Of a stretch of 64,000 bases of DNA, positions 1-9,692 are shown piece by piece. The DNA comes from Williamsia sp. DF01-3 (GTDB lineage: Bacteria; Actinomycetota; Actinomycetes; Mycobacteriales; Mycobacteriaceae), in assembly GCF_023051145.1 (NCBI RefSeq), contig NZ_JALKFS010000005.1, positions 1,975,733 through 2,039,732 of the forward strand. Reading direction: 5' to 3'. Under the pieces are notes generated by a model. That model had not been told where the DNA came from, ran no database searches, and saw only the letters and a list, made by a program, of their open reading frames with translations. Position numbers and translations under genes: made by a program. Every line of letters begins with the position of its first letter. Position 1 is the stretch's first letter.

Positions 1-234
1 GTCGGCCTGGGCTTCGTCGGTGGTGTCCTCACCGAGGTGGTCGATGGAGATCATCCGACCAGAGTTCAACAGCCCGACCCCGGCCTCCATCACCTCACGA
101 TGGGACTCGCCGGCAACAAAGCGCGACACCACGTTCCGGGTCACCGGAACTCGTTCAGCGGTTCGCTTGATCCGGTCGCTGGAGGCGGCAGCCATGATGA
201 TGGTGCGTGCTGCACCCGCGGTCACGCCGGTCAT
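1..234 (-). CDS. pruB: Proline dehydrogenase, N-terminal fragment (cut by window edge)
   Basis: This is the first 78 codons of a minus-strand gene that runs off the left edge. The peptide starts MTGVTAGAARTI and contains PVTRNVVSRFVAGE and ISIDHLGEDTTDEAQAD. These match, from memory, the start of actinobacterial monofunctional proline dehydrogenases, which are FAD enzymes oxidising proline to pyrroline-5-carboxylate. The ATG lies one base after the pruA stop codon, so pruA-pruB form one transcript encoding the two successive steps of proline breakdown. The same order is known in mycobacteria (Rv1187-Rv1188). The catalytic barrel lies outside the window, so only the start can be judged. Confidence 0.85.
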   Translation of the reverse strand, partial: MTGVTAGAARTIIMAAASSDRIKRTAERVPVTRNVVSRFVAGESHREVMEAGVGLLNSGRMISIDHLGEDTTDEAQAD

Positions 235-235
235 G

Positions 236-1887
236 TCACTCACCACGCCCGGCGTCGTCGCGCTCCATGTGTGGGTACCCCGCCGACGTCGCCGGGACGA
301 AGGTCTCCTTGATGGTGCGTGTCGACGTCCAGCGCATCAGGTTCTGCTTCGACCCCGCCTTGTCGTTGGTGCCCGAGGCGCGCCCCCCACCGAACGGCTG
401 TTGCCCGACCACGGCGCCGGTGGGTTTGTCGTTGACGTAGAAGTTGCCCGCCGCGTTGCGCAACCCGGTCATCGCGGCTTCGACGGCAGTCCGGTCATCG
501 GCGATCACTGCCCCGGTGAGTGCATAACTGGCCGATGAATTGATCTCCTGTACAACAGAATCGAAGTGACCGTCGTCGTAGACGTGCACCGCGAGGATGG
601 GAGCGAAGTACTCCTTGTGGAAGGCCTCGTCGGCGGGGTCATCACTGAGCAGCACCGTCGGACGTACGAAGTATCCCTCTGCGTCGTTGTAGTCACCGCC
701 CGCCGCGATCGTCAATGACGGAACCGACTTCGCCCGTTCGATTGCGTTGACCGCCTTGTCGAAAGCGCGTCGGTCGATGACTGCGCCGCCGAAGTTGGCG
801 AGGTCGCGGACATCGCCGTATGACAGAGCATTGGCTTCTTGCAAGAAATCGTCGCCCATCTTGTCCCACACCGACTTCGGGATGAAGGCGCGTGAGGCCG
901 CCGAGCACTTCTGGCCCTGATATTCGAACGCGCCGCGGATCAAAGCTGTCCGCAGGACGTCGGGGTCGGCCGAATCATGCGCCACGACAAAGTCTTTGCC
1001 TCCTGTCTCGCCGACGAGTCGGGGATAGGCTCGATAGCGTTGGATGTTGCTTCCGACTTCCCGCCACAGGTTCTGGAATGTGGCGGTCGAGCCTGTGAAG
1101 TGGATGCCTGCGAGGTTCTCGTCGGCCAACGCGACGTCTGACACGGCGATGCCGTCGCCGGTGACCATGTTGATGACGCCCGGGGAAGGCCTGCGGCCTC
1201 GAGTAGCTGCATGGTCATATACGCGGCGTAGGTCTGCGTCGGTGACGGCTTCCAGACCACCGTGTTGCCCATGAGCATCGGTGCGGTCGGCAGATTCGCG
1301 GCGATCGCGGTGAAGTTGAACGGGGTGATGGCATAGACGAACCCCTCGAGCGGGCGATGATCGAGCCGGTTCCACACCCCAGGGCTGGAGACGGGTTGCT
1401 CGGCCAGGATCTCGCGAGCGAACCCGACATTGAACCGCCAGAAGTCGACGAGTTCGCACGGCGCATCGATCTCGGCCTGCTGCACGCTCTTCGACTGGCC
1501 CAGCATCGTTGCGGCGGCTATCTGCTCGCGCCAAGGTCCCGACAGCAGGTCCGCGGCCCGGAGCAGAATGGATGCCCGTTCGTCAAAGGATGTTGCCGCC
1601 CAGTCCGGCGCTGCAGCGAGCGCAGCGTCGACCGCTCTGCGCGCATCGTGCGCGGTCGCGTTTGTCAGTGTGCCCAGCACCTCGTGGTGCGCGTGTGGCT
1701 GAACCACCGCGATCGCGGCGCCCGAACCACTGGCATGTGTGCCGCCGATGACGTGGGGGAGTTCGATCGGGTCGGCCGCGCTCATCTCGGCCAGGGTGGC
1801 GACGATCCGGGAGCGTTCTGGAGACCCGGGGGCGTAGGTGCGTACCGGCTCGTTGTGGGCAGGTGGGGGTGTGGTGATGGCGTCCAT
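236..1887 (-). CDS. pruA: L-glutamate gamma-semialdehyde (pyrroline-5-carboxylate) dehydrogenase, frameshifted in this sequence
   Basis: This NAD-dependent enzyme oxidises glutamate semialdehyde to glutamate, the second step of proline use. The N-terminal half (1887 down to about 1186) includes FVYAITPFNFTAIAAN and GNTVVWKPSPTQ. The C-terminal half resumes in another frame at PGVINMVTGDG and carries the GETGGKD and QGQKCSAASRAF motifs, the latter with the catalytic cysteine. The two halves join at the G run at 1182-1185. One extra base there restores a single chain of about 550 residues, the normal family length. The gene is therefore probably intact in the organism. It is followed one base later by pruB and is divergent from a PucR-type regulator. 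Confidence 0.9.
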
Positions 1888-1905
1888 GTCCTCAACTACA
1901 GCGCT

Positions 1906-1931
1906 ATCAGCGGTGCGGCGATATGGCTGAT
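1906..1931. promoter_or_regulatory. Inverted repeat between pruA and its regulator
   Basis: The arms ATCAGC (1906-1911) and GCTGAT (1926-1931) are separated by 14 bp in the short divergent region. Local PucR-type activators bind in such regions, so this is a possible operator. The arms are only 6 bp long, so chance is not excluded. Confidence 0.3.
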
Positions 1932-1980
1932 CGGACTAAGATGAAGCGAGTTCTTGGGCCGATTGAACAAGGGGTACCGA

Positions 1981-3584
1981 TGGCAGATACCGATGGTCGC
2001 AGGGCTGTGACACTCGGGCGGTTGCTTCTGGCACTCGACGGAACGCTCGTCACGCTGGTGGAGGCGCCCGAGGGCCTCGACCGCCCGGTGACCGCAGCTT
2101 CCCTGCTCGACGCGGATGATTTGCACCTCGGAGTGGGACGCGGAGCCAGAGCAGCCGAGTTGGCCCTGCTCGTCGGTGTCGTGCCGGCGCAGGTGATGGC
2201 GTGGTTGGCGAGTCTCGGCAGCCACACTCCGACGGCCATCCTGCTGAAGGCGCCGGACGCGGACGTCACCCGGCGCGCGGTGTCCGCTGGGATTGCTGTG
2301 GTCGCGGTGGATTCGCATGCGCGGTGGGAACGGATCTACAACTTGATCGGGCGGGTCCTCGACCACGCTCGTGCCGAGTCCCCGGAATCGATGGCGAGCG
2401 GCACGGCGGGCGATTTGTTCGCTCTGGCGCAGGCGGTCGCAGATCGGACCGGCGGACTTGTCAGCATCGAGGATGCGGGCTCACATGTGTTGGCGTACAG
2501 CTCATCTGATGAACAAGCCGACGCCCTCCGCCGGTTGTCGATCCTCGGACGGGAGGGCCCACCGGAGATGCTCGACTGGCTTCGGCAGTGGGGCGTGTTC
2601 ACTGCTCTCAGAGCGGGGCCGAACGTGGTGTCGGTGGCGGCCCGCGACGACCTCGGGCTGCGGCCGAGAATTGCCGTGGGCATCAGAACCCCCAGAGGCA
2701 GTGAGTATCTCGGAACTTTGTGGCTGCAGCAGGGAAAGGCCGAACTGTCGCCCGATTCCGGCGATGTGATCACCGGCGCCGCAGCCATCGCCGCTCGCAT
2801 CATCTCCCGCTCCGCGGCGGTCCCGTCCGTGCATGCCGAACAGGTGCAGCGACTGCTGGGCTTGCGCGGTGACACCGTCGACATCCCTTATCTCGCCGAC
2901 GCCCTGAGCATTCCGCGCTCAGGTCCCGCTACCGTCGTCGGTTTGGCACGTCGGTTTCCCGCACAGTTGCCGACGGATTCCGTTGCTGCCTATTTGCCGG
3001 CAGTCACGCTGCACGCCAGCGCTTTTCGTCCCGAATCGGTGACCGCCGCGGTCGGTGAGAGGGTGTACGTCATCTTGCCGGACACGGACGGCGGAGCATC
3101 GACGGTGCGCTGGGTACAGAGCACGGTGGCAGCGGCTGACCGCCGGTTCGCCATGCAGATCCGGGGAGTCATTGCCGATTCGCCCGCTGGTCTGGCGGCG
3201 GTGCCGGGCCTGCGGACCGAGATCGACCGGGTTTTGGACGCGGCATCGCGGGAAGGCGCGTTGATCGACGTGGTGACCACCGTTGCGGAGTCGCGCACCG
3301 GCGTCTTGCTCGGCGAGATCGTCGGACTGCTCGCCGACAACCCGGATCTCGTCGACCCGCGAGTGGGCCGATTGAGGGACTACGACCGCACCCACGGCTC
3401 CGACCTGGTGGCCAGCGTCCGCGCCTACCTGGATGCGTTCGGCGATGTGCGCACAGCTGCCGCCACCATGCACGTGCATCCGAACACGCTGCGATACCGG
3501 GTTCGGCGAGCCCAGGAGCTGACCGGACTCGACCTCGGCGACCAGGCGTCGCGGCTGGTGGTGTCGCTGGCCCTGCGGGTCTGA
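1981..3584 (+). CDS. PucR-family transcriptional regulator, probable activator of pruBA
   Basis: This protein of about 534 residues has a long N-terminal sensory region and a C-terminal helix-turn-helix of the PucR type. The C-terminal sequences TAAATMHVHPNTLRYRVRRA and LTGLDLGDQASRLV are the standard signature. It is transcribed away from pruA, as in mycobacteria, where the PucR-type gene Rv1186c (PruC) activates pruBA in response to proline. By that analogy I infer the same role here. An in-frame ATG at 1923 exists. I chose 1981 because AAGGGG sits 5-6 bases before it and the protein then starts close to the conserved core. Confidence 0.85.
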
Positions 3585-3609
3585 CACCTGGAACGTCGCG
3601 CACGGGAAG

Positions 3610-3682
3610 TGCCCCCGGCAGGAATCGAACCTGCGACACCCGCTTTAGGAGAGCGGTGCTCTATCCACTGAGCTACGAGGGC
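3610..3682 (-). tRNA. tRNA-Arg (anticodon CCT)
   Basis: The reverse complement folds as a standard 73-nt tRNA. The acceptor GCCCTCG pairs with CGGGGGC and the discriminator base is A. The anticodon loop CTCCTAA gives anticodon CCT, reading AGG. The T arm contains GGTTCGAATCC. CCA is not encoded. It lies between convergent protein genes. Confidence 0.96.
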
Positions 3683-3703
3683 GGACCCGACAAACTTACC
3701 AAC

Positions 3704-3952
3704 TCAGTTGAGATAACCCTCGACCACATTCGGCGGACGGACTTCGGCGTCGTCAGGGTCTTTGCCCGCCCGGCGGAGGGCGTCGCGCTGGCGGAGCAGA
3801 TCCCAGCACTGGTCGAGCTGAACCTCGATGTCGCTGAGCTGCGAACGCTCGTCGTCGGGGCTGATCTCTCCGTTGGAGACCTGGTCACGCAGTTCTTTTT
3901 CCTGCGCGATCAGGTCGGTGATCTGCGTATGCAAATTCTTGTCACTGGTCAT
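3704..3952 (-). CDS. DUF2630 family small protein
   Basis: This 82-residue acidic, helical protein starts MTSDKNLHTQITDLIAQEKE and contains repeated ISPDDERSQLSDIEVQLDQC-type heptads. It ends with PNVVEGYLN. Length and pattern match the uncharacterised actinobacterial DUF2630 family, which looks like a short antiparallel coiled coil. No function is known. The frame is open further upstream to 4051, but that extension has no family character, so the ATG at 3952 was chosen. It lies directly next to the tRNA-Arg gene on the same strand. Confidence 0.75.
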   Translation of the reverse strand: MTSDKNLHTQITDLIAQEKELRDQVSNGEISPDDERSQLSDIEVQLDQCWDLLRQRDALRRAGKDPDDAEVRPPNVVEGYLN

Positions 3953-4053
3953 TTCACGAATTCTAGGCGCGCGCGGGTTCGTGCACAGTTCGGCCCCGCC
4001 CATCGGACGAATCCTGGCGACTGGGACCGGTGGCATCCGTAATGTCACCAACC

Positions 4054-4872
4054 ATGAGCCGAACCATTGTGCCCAGGGAACCCGCGATCGAAGCGCTCAC
4101 CGCGGTGTGGGCGTCCGTGCACCGATTGGCCGACTCGTTGACCGACGAGCAGTGGGAGCACCCCTCGACGCTGCCGGGGTGGTCGGTGGGGGACATCGTG
4201 ACCCACGTGTTCACCACGGAGTTGATGCTTCTCGGCGATCCGGAACCTGTGGTCGACGCCGATGTCAGCGCCTATCCGCACGTCCGCAACGACATCGCGG
4301 CAATGAACGAGCGGTGGTTGGTGCACTACCGCGCACAGGGGAGGGCCACCACGATGGCTGACTTCGCTGACGCCATCAAGCGCCGCAGCGCCGCCCTCGA
4401 CGCGACAACCCAAGACGACTTCGACGCCGACTCATTCACACCGGCAGGGCCGGACACCTATGGCAGATTCATGCGCATCCGGATCTTCGACTGCTGGATG
4501 CATGAACTGGACGTGCGCGACACCCTCGGGCTGCCTGCGCCGGATGATGCAGTCAGTGCGCGGTTCGCCGCAGACGAGATCACCCAATCGCTGCCCTACC
4601 TCGTCGGAAAGAAGGCGGGGGCACCGACAGGCAGTCGGGTGCGCTTCGACATCACCGGTCTCACTCCCCGAACGGTGAACATCGCTGTCGACGGCCGAGC
4701 GGCGGTGGTGCCCGAGTTCGCCGAGGAGCCGACCCTGGTGCTGCGCCTCGACATCGCAGATCTCGCCCGTCTGATCGGTGGACGGACAAGTGCTGATCCG
4801 TCGGCCGTCGAGGTGACCGGCGATCCCGACCTCGCAGGTGCGGTGCTCGGCAACCTCGCATTCACGATCTGA
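4054..4872 (+). CDS. Maleylpyruvate isomerase / DinB-type mycothiol-dependent family protein
   Basis: This 272-residue protein has an N-terminal four-helix metal-binding domain, seen in LTDEQWEHPSTLPGWSVGDI with the following THV. A C-terminal sterol-carrier-like beta domain ends in AVEVTGDPDLAGAVLGNLAF. The family includes mycothiol-dependent isomerases and many proteins of unknown substrate, so no reaction is assigned. GTG 4030 and ATG 4042 and 4054 are all possible starts and none has a clear ribosome-binding site. The next gene begins 13 bases downstream. Confidence 0.75.
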   Translation: MSRTIVPREPAIEALTAVWASVHRLADSLTDEQWEHPSTLPGWSVGDIVTHVFTTELMLLGDPEPVVDADVSAYPHVRNDIAAMNERWLVHYRAQGRATTMADFADAIKRRSAALDATTQDDFDADSFTPAGPDTYGRFMRIRIFDCWMHELDVRDTLGLPAPDDAVSARFAADEITQSLPYLVGKKAGAPTGSRVRFDITGLTPRTVNIAVDGRAAVVPEFAEEPTLVLRLDIADLARLIGGRTSADPSAVEVTGDPDLAGAVLGNLAFTI

Positions 4873-4885
4873 CTCGGAGATGACC

Positions 4886-6175
4886 ATGATCAGGCGGATT
4901 CTCGCGGTTGTTCTCCCGATTCTCGTCGCCGTTGCCGTCCCTGCCGCGCCCGCTTCGGCGCAGGGTCCGGTGCTCGGTGACGACTTCCTGTGGGGTGTCG
5001 GTTCGGCAGGATTCCAGTCCGAGGGCAGCTCCCCGGACAGCAACTGGCTGCGTTACTCGAACAGCACACGGGTCCACGATCGCGTCGGCACCTCTGTCGA
5101 CTTCCGCCACAGATACGCCGAGGACATCGAGAACGCGAGGTCGATGGGTGTCGAGGTGTACCGGATCAGCATCGAGTGGGCGAGGATCCAGCCTTCACCG
5201 GGGGTGTGGGACCAACAGGAACTCGCCTACTACGACGACGTGATCCATCACATCCTGCGTGCAGGGATGCGCCCGATGATCACCCTCGACCATTGGGTGT
5301 ATCCGGGCTGGGCTGCTGATCGTGGTGGCTGGAACAACCCGACGATGGCTGCGGACTGGCTCGCGAACGCCCGTGCGGTGGTCGACCGCTACGCCGCATA
5401 CGATCCGATCTGGATCACCATCAACGAACCGATGGTCTACACCTTTCTTCGTGAGGTGAACTTCGGTGGTCTTGCGCCTGACAACGTTCCGCTGATGCTG
5501 AACCAACTCGTACACGTGCACCGCACCATCTACGACTACATCCACGCTCGCCAGCCAGGCGCTTGGGTGTCGTCGAACTCGGCCTATCTGCCGACCGTGC
5601 AGCCGGCCCTCGATGCACTCTTCCTCGACCGAATCGCCGACAAGCAGGACTTCGTGGGCATCGACTACTACTACTCCGTGGCCGCAACGGATGTGAATAC
5701 CTACAACGCCGCCACCGAGGAGTACTGGAAGGCATCCACGTCGGCGGATGGGCTCTACTACGCGCTGCGGTATTACGCGCGAAAGTTCCCTGGCACGCCG
5801 CTTTACATCGTGGAGAACGGTATGCCCACCAAGGACGGCGAACCGAGGCCTGACGGATACAAGCGTGAAGACCAGCTCCGCGACGCCGCGTACTGGATCT
5901 CCCGCGCCAAGTCCGACGGTATGAACGTGGTCGGCTACAACTACTGGTCCATCACTGACAACTACGAATGGGGCAGTTACGCTTCACGATTCGGTCTCTA
6001 CCGCGTCGATGTTAAGTCCGACCCGTCACTGGCCCGGCAGCCGACCGAAGCGGTGGCCGCCTACCGCGACATCATCTCCAGTGCAGGCGTTCGGTCAGAT
6101 TATCGACCCACCCGGCCGGCCCAGTTCTGCTCACTGGTGGATGCTCCAACGAGCTGCAGTCAGCCGGTACGGTGA
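4886..6175 (+). CDS. Secreted glycoside hydrolase family 1 (beta-glucosidase-like)
   Basis: This 429-residue protein has a cleavable signal peptide (basic MIRR, hydrophobic core, cleavage after ASA near residue 25). A GH1 barrel follows: FLWGVGSAGFQSEG at the N-terminus, acid/base ITINEP, and nucleophile-containing YIVENGMPTKDG. Both catalytic glutamates are present, so it should be an active retaining beta-glycosidase acting outside the membrane. A signal peptide is unusual for bacterial GH1 enzymes, most of which are cytoplasmic. The ATG at 4886 has GGAG at a 6-base spacing; the ATG at 4880 would overlap that site. The last 104 bp overlap the end of the convergent permease gene. Confidence 0.87.
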   Translation: MIRRILAVVLPILVAVAVPAAPASAQGPVLGDDFLWGVGSAGFQSEGSSPDSNWLRYSNSTRVHDRVGTSVDFRHRYAEDIENARSMGVEVYRISIEWARIQPSPGVWDQQELAYYDDVIHHILRAGMRPMITLDHWVYPGWAADRGGWNNPTMAADWLANARAVVDRYAAYDPIWITINEPMVYTFLREVNFGGLAPDNVPLMLNQLVHVHRTIYDYIHARQPGAWVSSNSAYLPTVQPALDALFLDRIADKQDFVGIDYYYSVAATDVNTYNAATEEYWKASTSADGLYYALRYYARKFPGTPLYIVENGMPTKDGEPRPDGYKREDQLRDAAYWISRAKSDGMNVVGYNYWSITDNYEWGSYASRFGLYRVDVKSDPSLARQPTEAVAAYRDIISSAGVRSDYRPTRPAQFCSLVDAPTSCSQPVR

Positions 6176-7106
6176 ACTCGCCGGACGAGAAGTCCGCACG
6201 ATCGTCCCGAAGATTCTCCTCAGCGGAACGTTCGGCTTCTGCCGTTCCGAAGATCGCAACGGCAACCGCGCCGAGTGTGGCGAACGTGAAGCCCGCCAGC
6301 GCAAGCCATTCGAGCCCCGGCACCGTCGAGTCACCGAGCCACATGACGCCGACGATGGCCGGTGCCGCGGTTTCACCGACAACCAGTGCCGCGGTCGACC
6401 CGTTGACCGCCCCGAGCTGCAGCGCCACCGTGTGCAAGTAGAAACCTGCGGCTCCGGCAATGGCGATAACCCAGGCCGCCGGGTCGGCGAGCATGGTGGA
6501 CATCGAGAACGGTGAGACGCCGTCGAGCACCCTGACGCCGATCGCGACCGCACCGAACAGCAAACCTGCTGCGGCCCCGGCCGCCACCGATCCGCCGCGT
6601 CCCATGCGCCGCACACCGAACAGCGACAAGCCGACAACCAGCAGGGTGGCCAGCAACAGTGCCCAATGCAGCGACCTCGACGTCTCGTACGACGTGTGCG
6701 GTTCTGACGCGGCCCCGAGCAGCAGCAGCGAACCCATCACGGTGCCCATGGCTGCCCAGTCGCGGCCATGGAGTTTGATTCCCAGCAACCGGGTGCCCAA
6801 GAGGGCGGTTACCACGAGGTTCCCGGCGACGATGGTCTGCGACAGGAACAGTGGCAGAGCGCGAGCGGCTCCGGCACCGGCGATGAAACCCAAGACGTCG
6901 AACAACGCACCGACGATGAACACACCGGTGAGCGCGGTGGCGACGGTCGACTGCAACGTGGGCGAGCCCGCTGCGGTGGACATCCGGTGGTCATCGGCGT
7001 TTTCACGTGCCGCCTGGCGCGCACCAAGCGCCTGCATCACCGACGACAGTCCGTAACCGACCGCGGCCAGCAACGCCAACGTGATTCCGACAATCACAAC
7101 CCACAC
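6072..7106 (-). CDS. DMT/EamA-like multi-span membrane transporter
   Basis: This 344-residue protein has about nine or ten hydrophobic segments, starting with VGITLALLAAVGYGLSSVMQ. Arginine/glycine-rich loops and two halves of similar character resemble the drug/metabolite transporter fold. A hydrophilic acidic tail follows FATLGAVAVAIFGTAEAE. The substrate cannot be read from sequence. The start is GTG at 7106. The tail, from about residue 310, is encoded by DNA that is also the 3' end of the GH1 gene on the other strand. Part of that tail may be non-native if either stop codon is affected by the indel errors seen elsewhere. Confidence 0.7.
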   Translation of the reverse strand: MWVVIVGITLALLAAVGYGLSSVMQALGARQAARENADDHRMSTAAGSPTLQSTVATALTGVFIVGALFDVLGFIAGAGAARALPLFLSQTIVAGNLVVTALLGTRLLGIKLHGRDWAAMGTVMGSLLLLGAASEPHTSYETSRSLHWALLLATLLVVGLSLFGVRRMGRGGSVAAGAAAGLLFGAVAIGVRVLDGVSPFSMSTMLADPAAWVIAIAGAAGFYLHTVALQLGAVNGSTAALVVGETAAPAIVGVMWLGDSTVPGLEWLALAGFTFATLGAVAVAIFGTAEAERSAEENLRDDRADFSSGEFTVPADCSSLEHPPVSRTGPAGWVDNLTERLHWR

Positions 7107-7273
7107 CTACTTCCAACACTCGACCCGGTGCAACAACAAAGGATGCTCAGGTAATTCCCAGGTTCGCCACTGAATTAAATGACCACCCTGCGAGAACTGA
7201 CCGTGGTGAGCCCGAAAACTCATCGTTGGTGGAGGCTTTCGGTGAGCTGTCGGGAACCGCCTACTGTGTTCGC

Positions 7274-8080
7274 ATGACCCGAACTGTGCTGATCACCGGT
7301 GCTTCCAGCGGCATCGGTGCCGAAGTAGCTCGTCAATTGGTGTCTCGTGGACTGACCGTGCTGGGTACCAGCCGTCACCCCGAGTCTGTGACCGATCCCA
7401 TCCCCGGCGTCCGCTATCTCGAGCTCGACCAGAACGATCCGGACAGCATTGCCCGATGCGCCGAGCAGGCCGGTGCGGTGGACATCTTGATCAACAACGC
7501 AGGCGAGAGCCAGATGGGGCCGCTCGAGGACACCCCGATGGAGGTGATCGAGAAGCTGTTCGCCACCAACGTCTTCGGTCCGATCGCCTTGACCAAGGCG
7601 GTTCTGCCCGGGATGCGTCAGCGTGGTCGCGGCACCGTGGTGATGGTGGGTTCGATGCTGGCGAGTTTTCCGCTGCCCTTCCGGTCGACCTACGTGGCCA
7701 CCAAATGCGCCATCAAAGGTTTCGCCGACGCGACCCGTCGCGAACTCGCGCCCTTCGGCGTCGCCATCTGCACCGTGGAGCCCGGCACCATCGCCACCGG
7801 CATCGGCGACCGCCGGGGCTACTTCATCGCCGACGACTCCGCCTACCGACGCGAGTACGACATCGTCGCTGCGGCCACCCGCCGCAATGAGGATGCCGGT
7901 CTCGACGTTGTCGAGATGGCCGAGGTCGTGATCGAGGCGGCGCTCAGTCCGGATCCAAAACCTCTGTACGCCAAGGGTAATCGGGCGCCGATCGTATTCG
8001 CGCTTCGTCGTGTGCTGCCGCGCCGGGCCATCCTCGACATCACGAGCAGATTCCACAACCTGCCCAAGGCGCGGCCGTGA
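7274..8080 (+). CDS. SDR family NAD(P)-dependent oxidoreductase
   Basis: This is a classical short-chain dehydrogenase of 268 residues. It has the cofactor loop TGASSGIG near residue 10, a DILINNAG motif, and a serine in MVGSMLAS followed by YVATK of the catalytic Tyr-x-x-x-Lys. The substrate is unknown. ATG 7274 directly precedes the TRTVLITGASSG strand. Its stop overlaps the cobF GTG by 4 bp, which gives translational coupling but no obvious metabolic link. Confidence 0.85.
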   Translation: MTRTVLITGASSGIGAEVARQLVSRGLTVLGTSRHPESVTDPIPGVRYLELDQNDPDSIARCAEQAGAVDILINNAGESQMGPLEDTPMEVIEKLFATNVFGPIALTKAVLPGMRQRGRGTVVMVGSMLASFPLPFRSTYVATKCAIKGFADATRRELAPFGVAICTVEPGTIATGIGDRRGYFIADDSAYRREYDIVAAATRRNEDAGLDVVEMAEVVIEAALSPDPKPLYAKGNRAPIVFALRRVLPRRAILDITSRFHNLPKARP

Positions 8081-8853
8081 CCGGACGGACGCTTCTGGTC
8101 ATCGGTATCGGCCCCGGCGATCCGCGGCAGGTCACCATCGAGGCCATCGACGCGATGAAGTCGGTGGAGGTGTTCTTCGTCCTGGACAAGGCTCCAGAGC
8201 GGGGAGTCGAGGTGAAACAGTCGCTGGTGGGACTGCGTCAGGAGATCTGCGAGCGATATCTCGAGGGCGGGTACCGGTTTGTCGAGGTGCCCGACCCGCC
8301 GCGCGATCGCAATCCCGCCGACTACGCCGCCGAGGTCCGCAGATGGCACGACGCCAGGGCCGACCTCATCGAGCAGGCTCTGATCGACGAACTGCCAGAA
8401 GGAGGGGTGGGGGCGATCCTGGTGTGGGGTGACCCCGCCCTGTACGACAGCACCCTGAGGATCGTCGACACCATCATCGGTCGTGGCCACATCGGCCTCG
8501 ACCATCGCGTCATACCAGGGATCTCCAGTGTCTCGGCACTGACCGCGGCCCATCGGATCCTGCTGAACCGGATCGGTGAACCCATCCACATCACCACCGG
8601 GCGCAAGCTGGCCGACACCCCGGGGGAGGTGGCCGCCAATCAGGTGGTGATGCTCGATGCCGACTGCGCTTTCCTCGACACCGCAGATGCGCTCGACCAC
8701 ATCTGGTGGGGTGCCTACCTCGGAACCGAGCACGAGATCCTGATCGACGGGACCGTCGGCGAGGTGGGGGAGGAGATCCGCGACGTCCGCACGGCCGCAC
8801 GCGAGCGGCACGGCTGGATCATGGACATCTATCTGCTCCGCAAACCCCGATGA
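8077..8853 (+). CDS. cobF: Precorrin-6A synthase (deacetylating)
   Basis: This is an SAM-dependent tetrapyrrole methylase of 258 residues from the aerobic cobalamin pathway. It methylates C-1 of precorrin-5 with release of acetate. The GIGPGDP loop at the start, VWGDPALYDST and VIPGISSVSALTAAH are the methylase-family motifs, and the overall length and C-terminus match CobF rather than CobM or CobJ. No other cob gene is in the window. The GTG start overlaps the SDR stop codon. Confidence 0.9.
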   Translation: MTGRTLLVIGIGPGDPRQVTIEAIDAMKSVEVFFVLDKAPERGVEVKQSLVGLRQEICERYLEGGYRFVEVPDPPRDRNPADYAAEVRRWHDARADLIEQALIDELPEGGVGAILVWGDPALYDSTLRIVDTIIGRGHIGLDHRVIPGISSVSALTAAHRILLNRIGEPIHITTGRKLADTPGEVAANQVVMLDADCAFLDTADALDHIWWGAYLGTEHEILIDGTVGEVGEEIRDVRTAARERHGWIMDIYLLRKPR

Positions 8854-8920
8854 TGGTGGGTTCCGGCGAGGTCGACCTGCGGGTTTGCTCGCCCGAACCC
8901 ACCAATTCCGGGGAGCTGGG

Positions 8921-9667
8921 TCAGAGGATCTCGTCGAGGGCAGCGAGGATGGGGTCGCGTAGTTCGGTGCGGCAGATGATGAAGTCGGGCATGAACGGGC
9001 TGGGCCGGTTGTATTCGAGTTCCGAACCGTCGACGCGGCTGCAGTGCAGACCCGCAGCACGGGCGACCCCGACCGGCGCGCAGTTGTCCCACTCGTATTG
9101 ACCACCGGCGTGAACGTAGGCGTCCGCATCACCGCGCACCACGGCCATCGCCTTGGCGCCTGCAGACCCGATCGGCATCATCTGCAAACCGAGGCGCCGG
9201 GAGACGTGATCGGCCTCGTACGACGACCAACCGCGTGAGGCCACCATCCGGCCGGTGAGTTCACCCTCGACCACGGGCACGGTGTCGGTGGCGAACACCT
9301 GACCGATCGCAGGCAGCGACACCGCGCAATCGGTGGGCTGACCACCCATCGTCAGAGCAATGTGCACCGCCCAGTCGTTGCGCCCGGAAGCGAACTCGCG
9401 GGTGCCGTCGAGCGGGTCGATGATCCAGACCCGGTCGGCGCGCAGACGGCCGGCGGAGTCGCGCGCCTCCTCGGACAGGACTGCGTCGGCGGGGCGGTGT
9501 TCGGCCAGCACCGCGGCGATCCAGGTCTGCGCCATCGCATCGCCGACGTCGCCGAGCAGTCGCCCCTGCAGCAGGTGTTCGTGGCGGATGTCGACGAGAA
9601 TCTTCCCGGCGCCTTCGGCCAGTAGTCGGGCCAACTCGGCGTCCGACGCCGAACCAGTAGAGCGCAT
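8921..9667 (-). CDS. cysQ: 3'(2'),5'-bisphosphate nucleotidase / inositol monophosphatase family (CysQ)
   Basis: This 248-residue member of the lithium-sensitive phosphatase superfamily shows metal-binding SEEARD, the WIIDPLDGTREF signature, and WDNCAPVGVARAAG. CysQ removes adenosine bisphosphate made during sulfate assimilation; inositol phosphatase activity is an alternative for the family. ATG 9667 was chosen; a GTG at 9685 is in frame. It is divergent from the DNA glycosylase gene, with about 25 bp between starts, so the promoters must overlap. Confidence 0.85.
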   Translation of the reverse strand: MRSTGSASDAELARLLAEGAGKILVDIRHEHLLQGRLLGDVGDAMAQTWIAAVLAEHRPADAVLSEEARDSAGRLRADRVWIIDPLDGTREFASGRNDWAVHIALTMGGQPTDCAVSLPAIGQVFATDTVPVVEGELTGRMVASRGWSSYEADHVSRRLGLQMMPIGSAGAKAMAVVRGDADAYVHAGGQYEWDNCAPVGVARAAGLHCSRVDGSELEYNRPSPFMPDFIICRTELRDPILAALDEIL

Positions 9668-9692
9668 CTGGTTACTAGAGCACACTGTCTAC

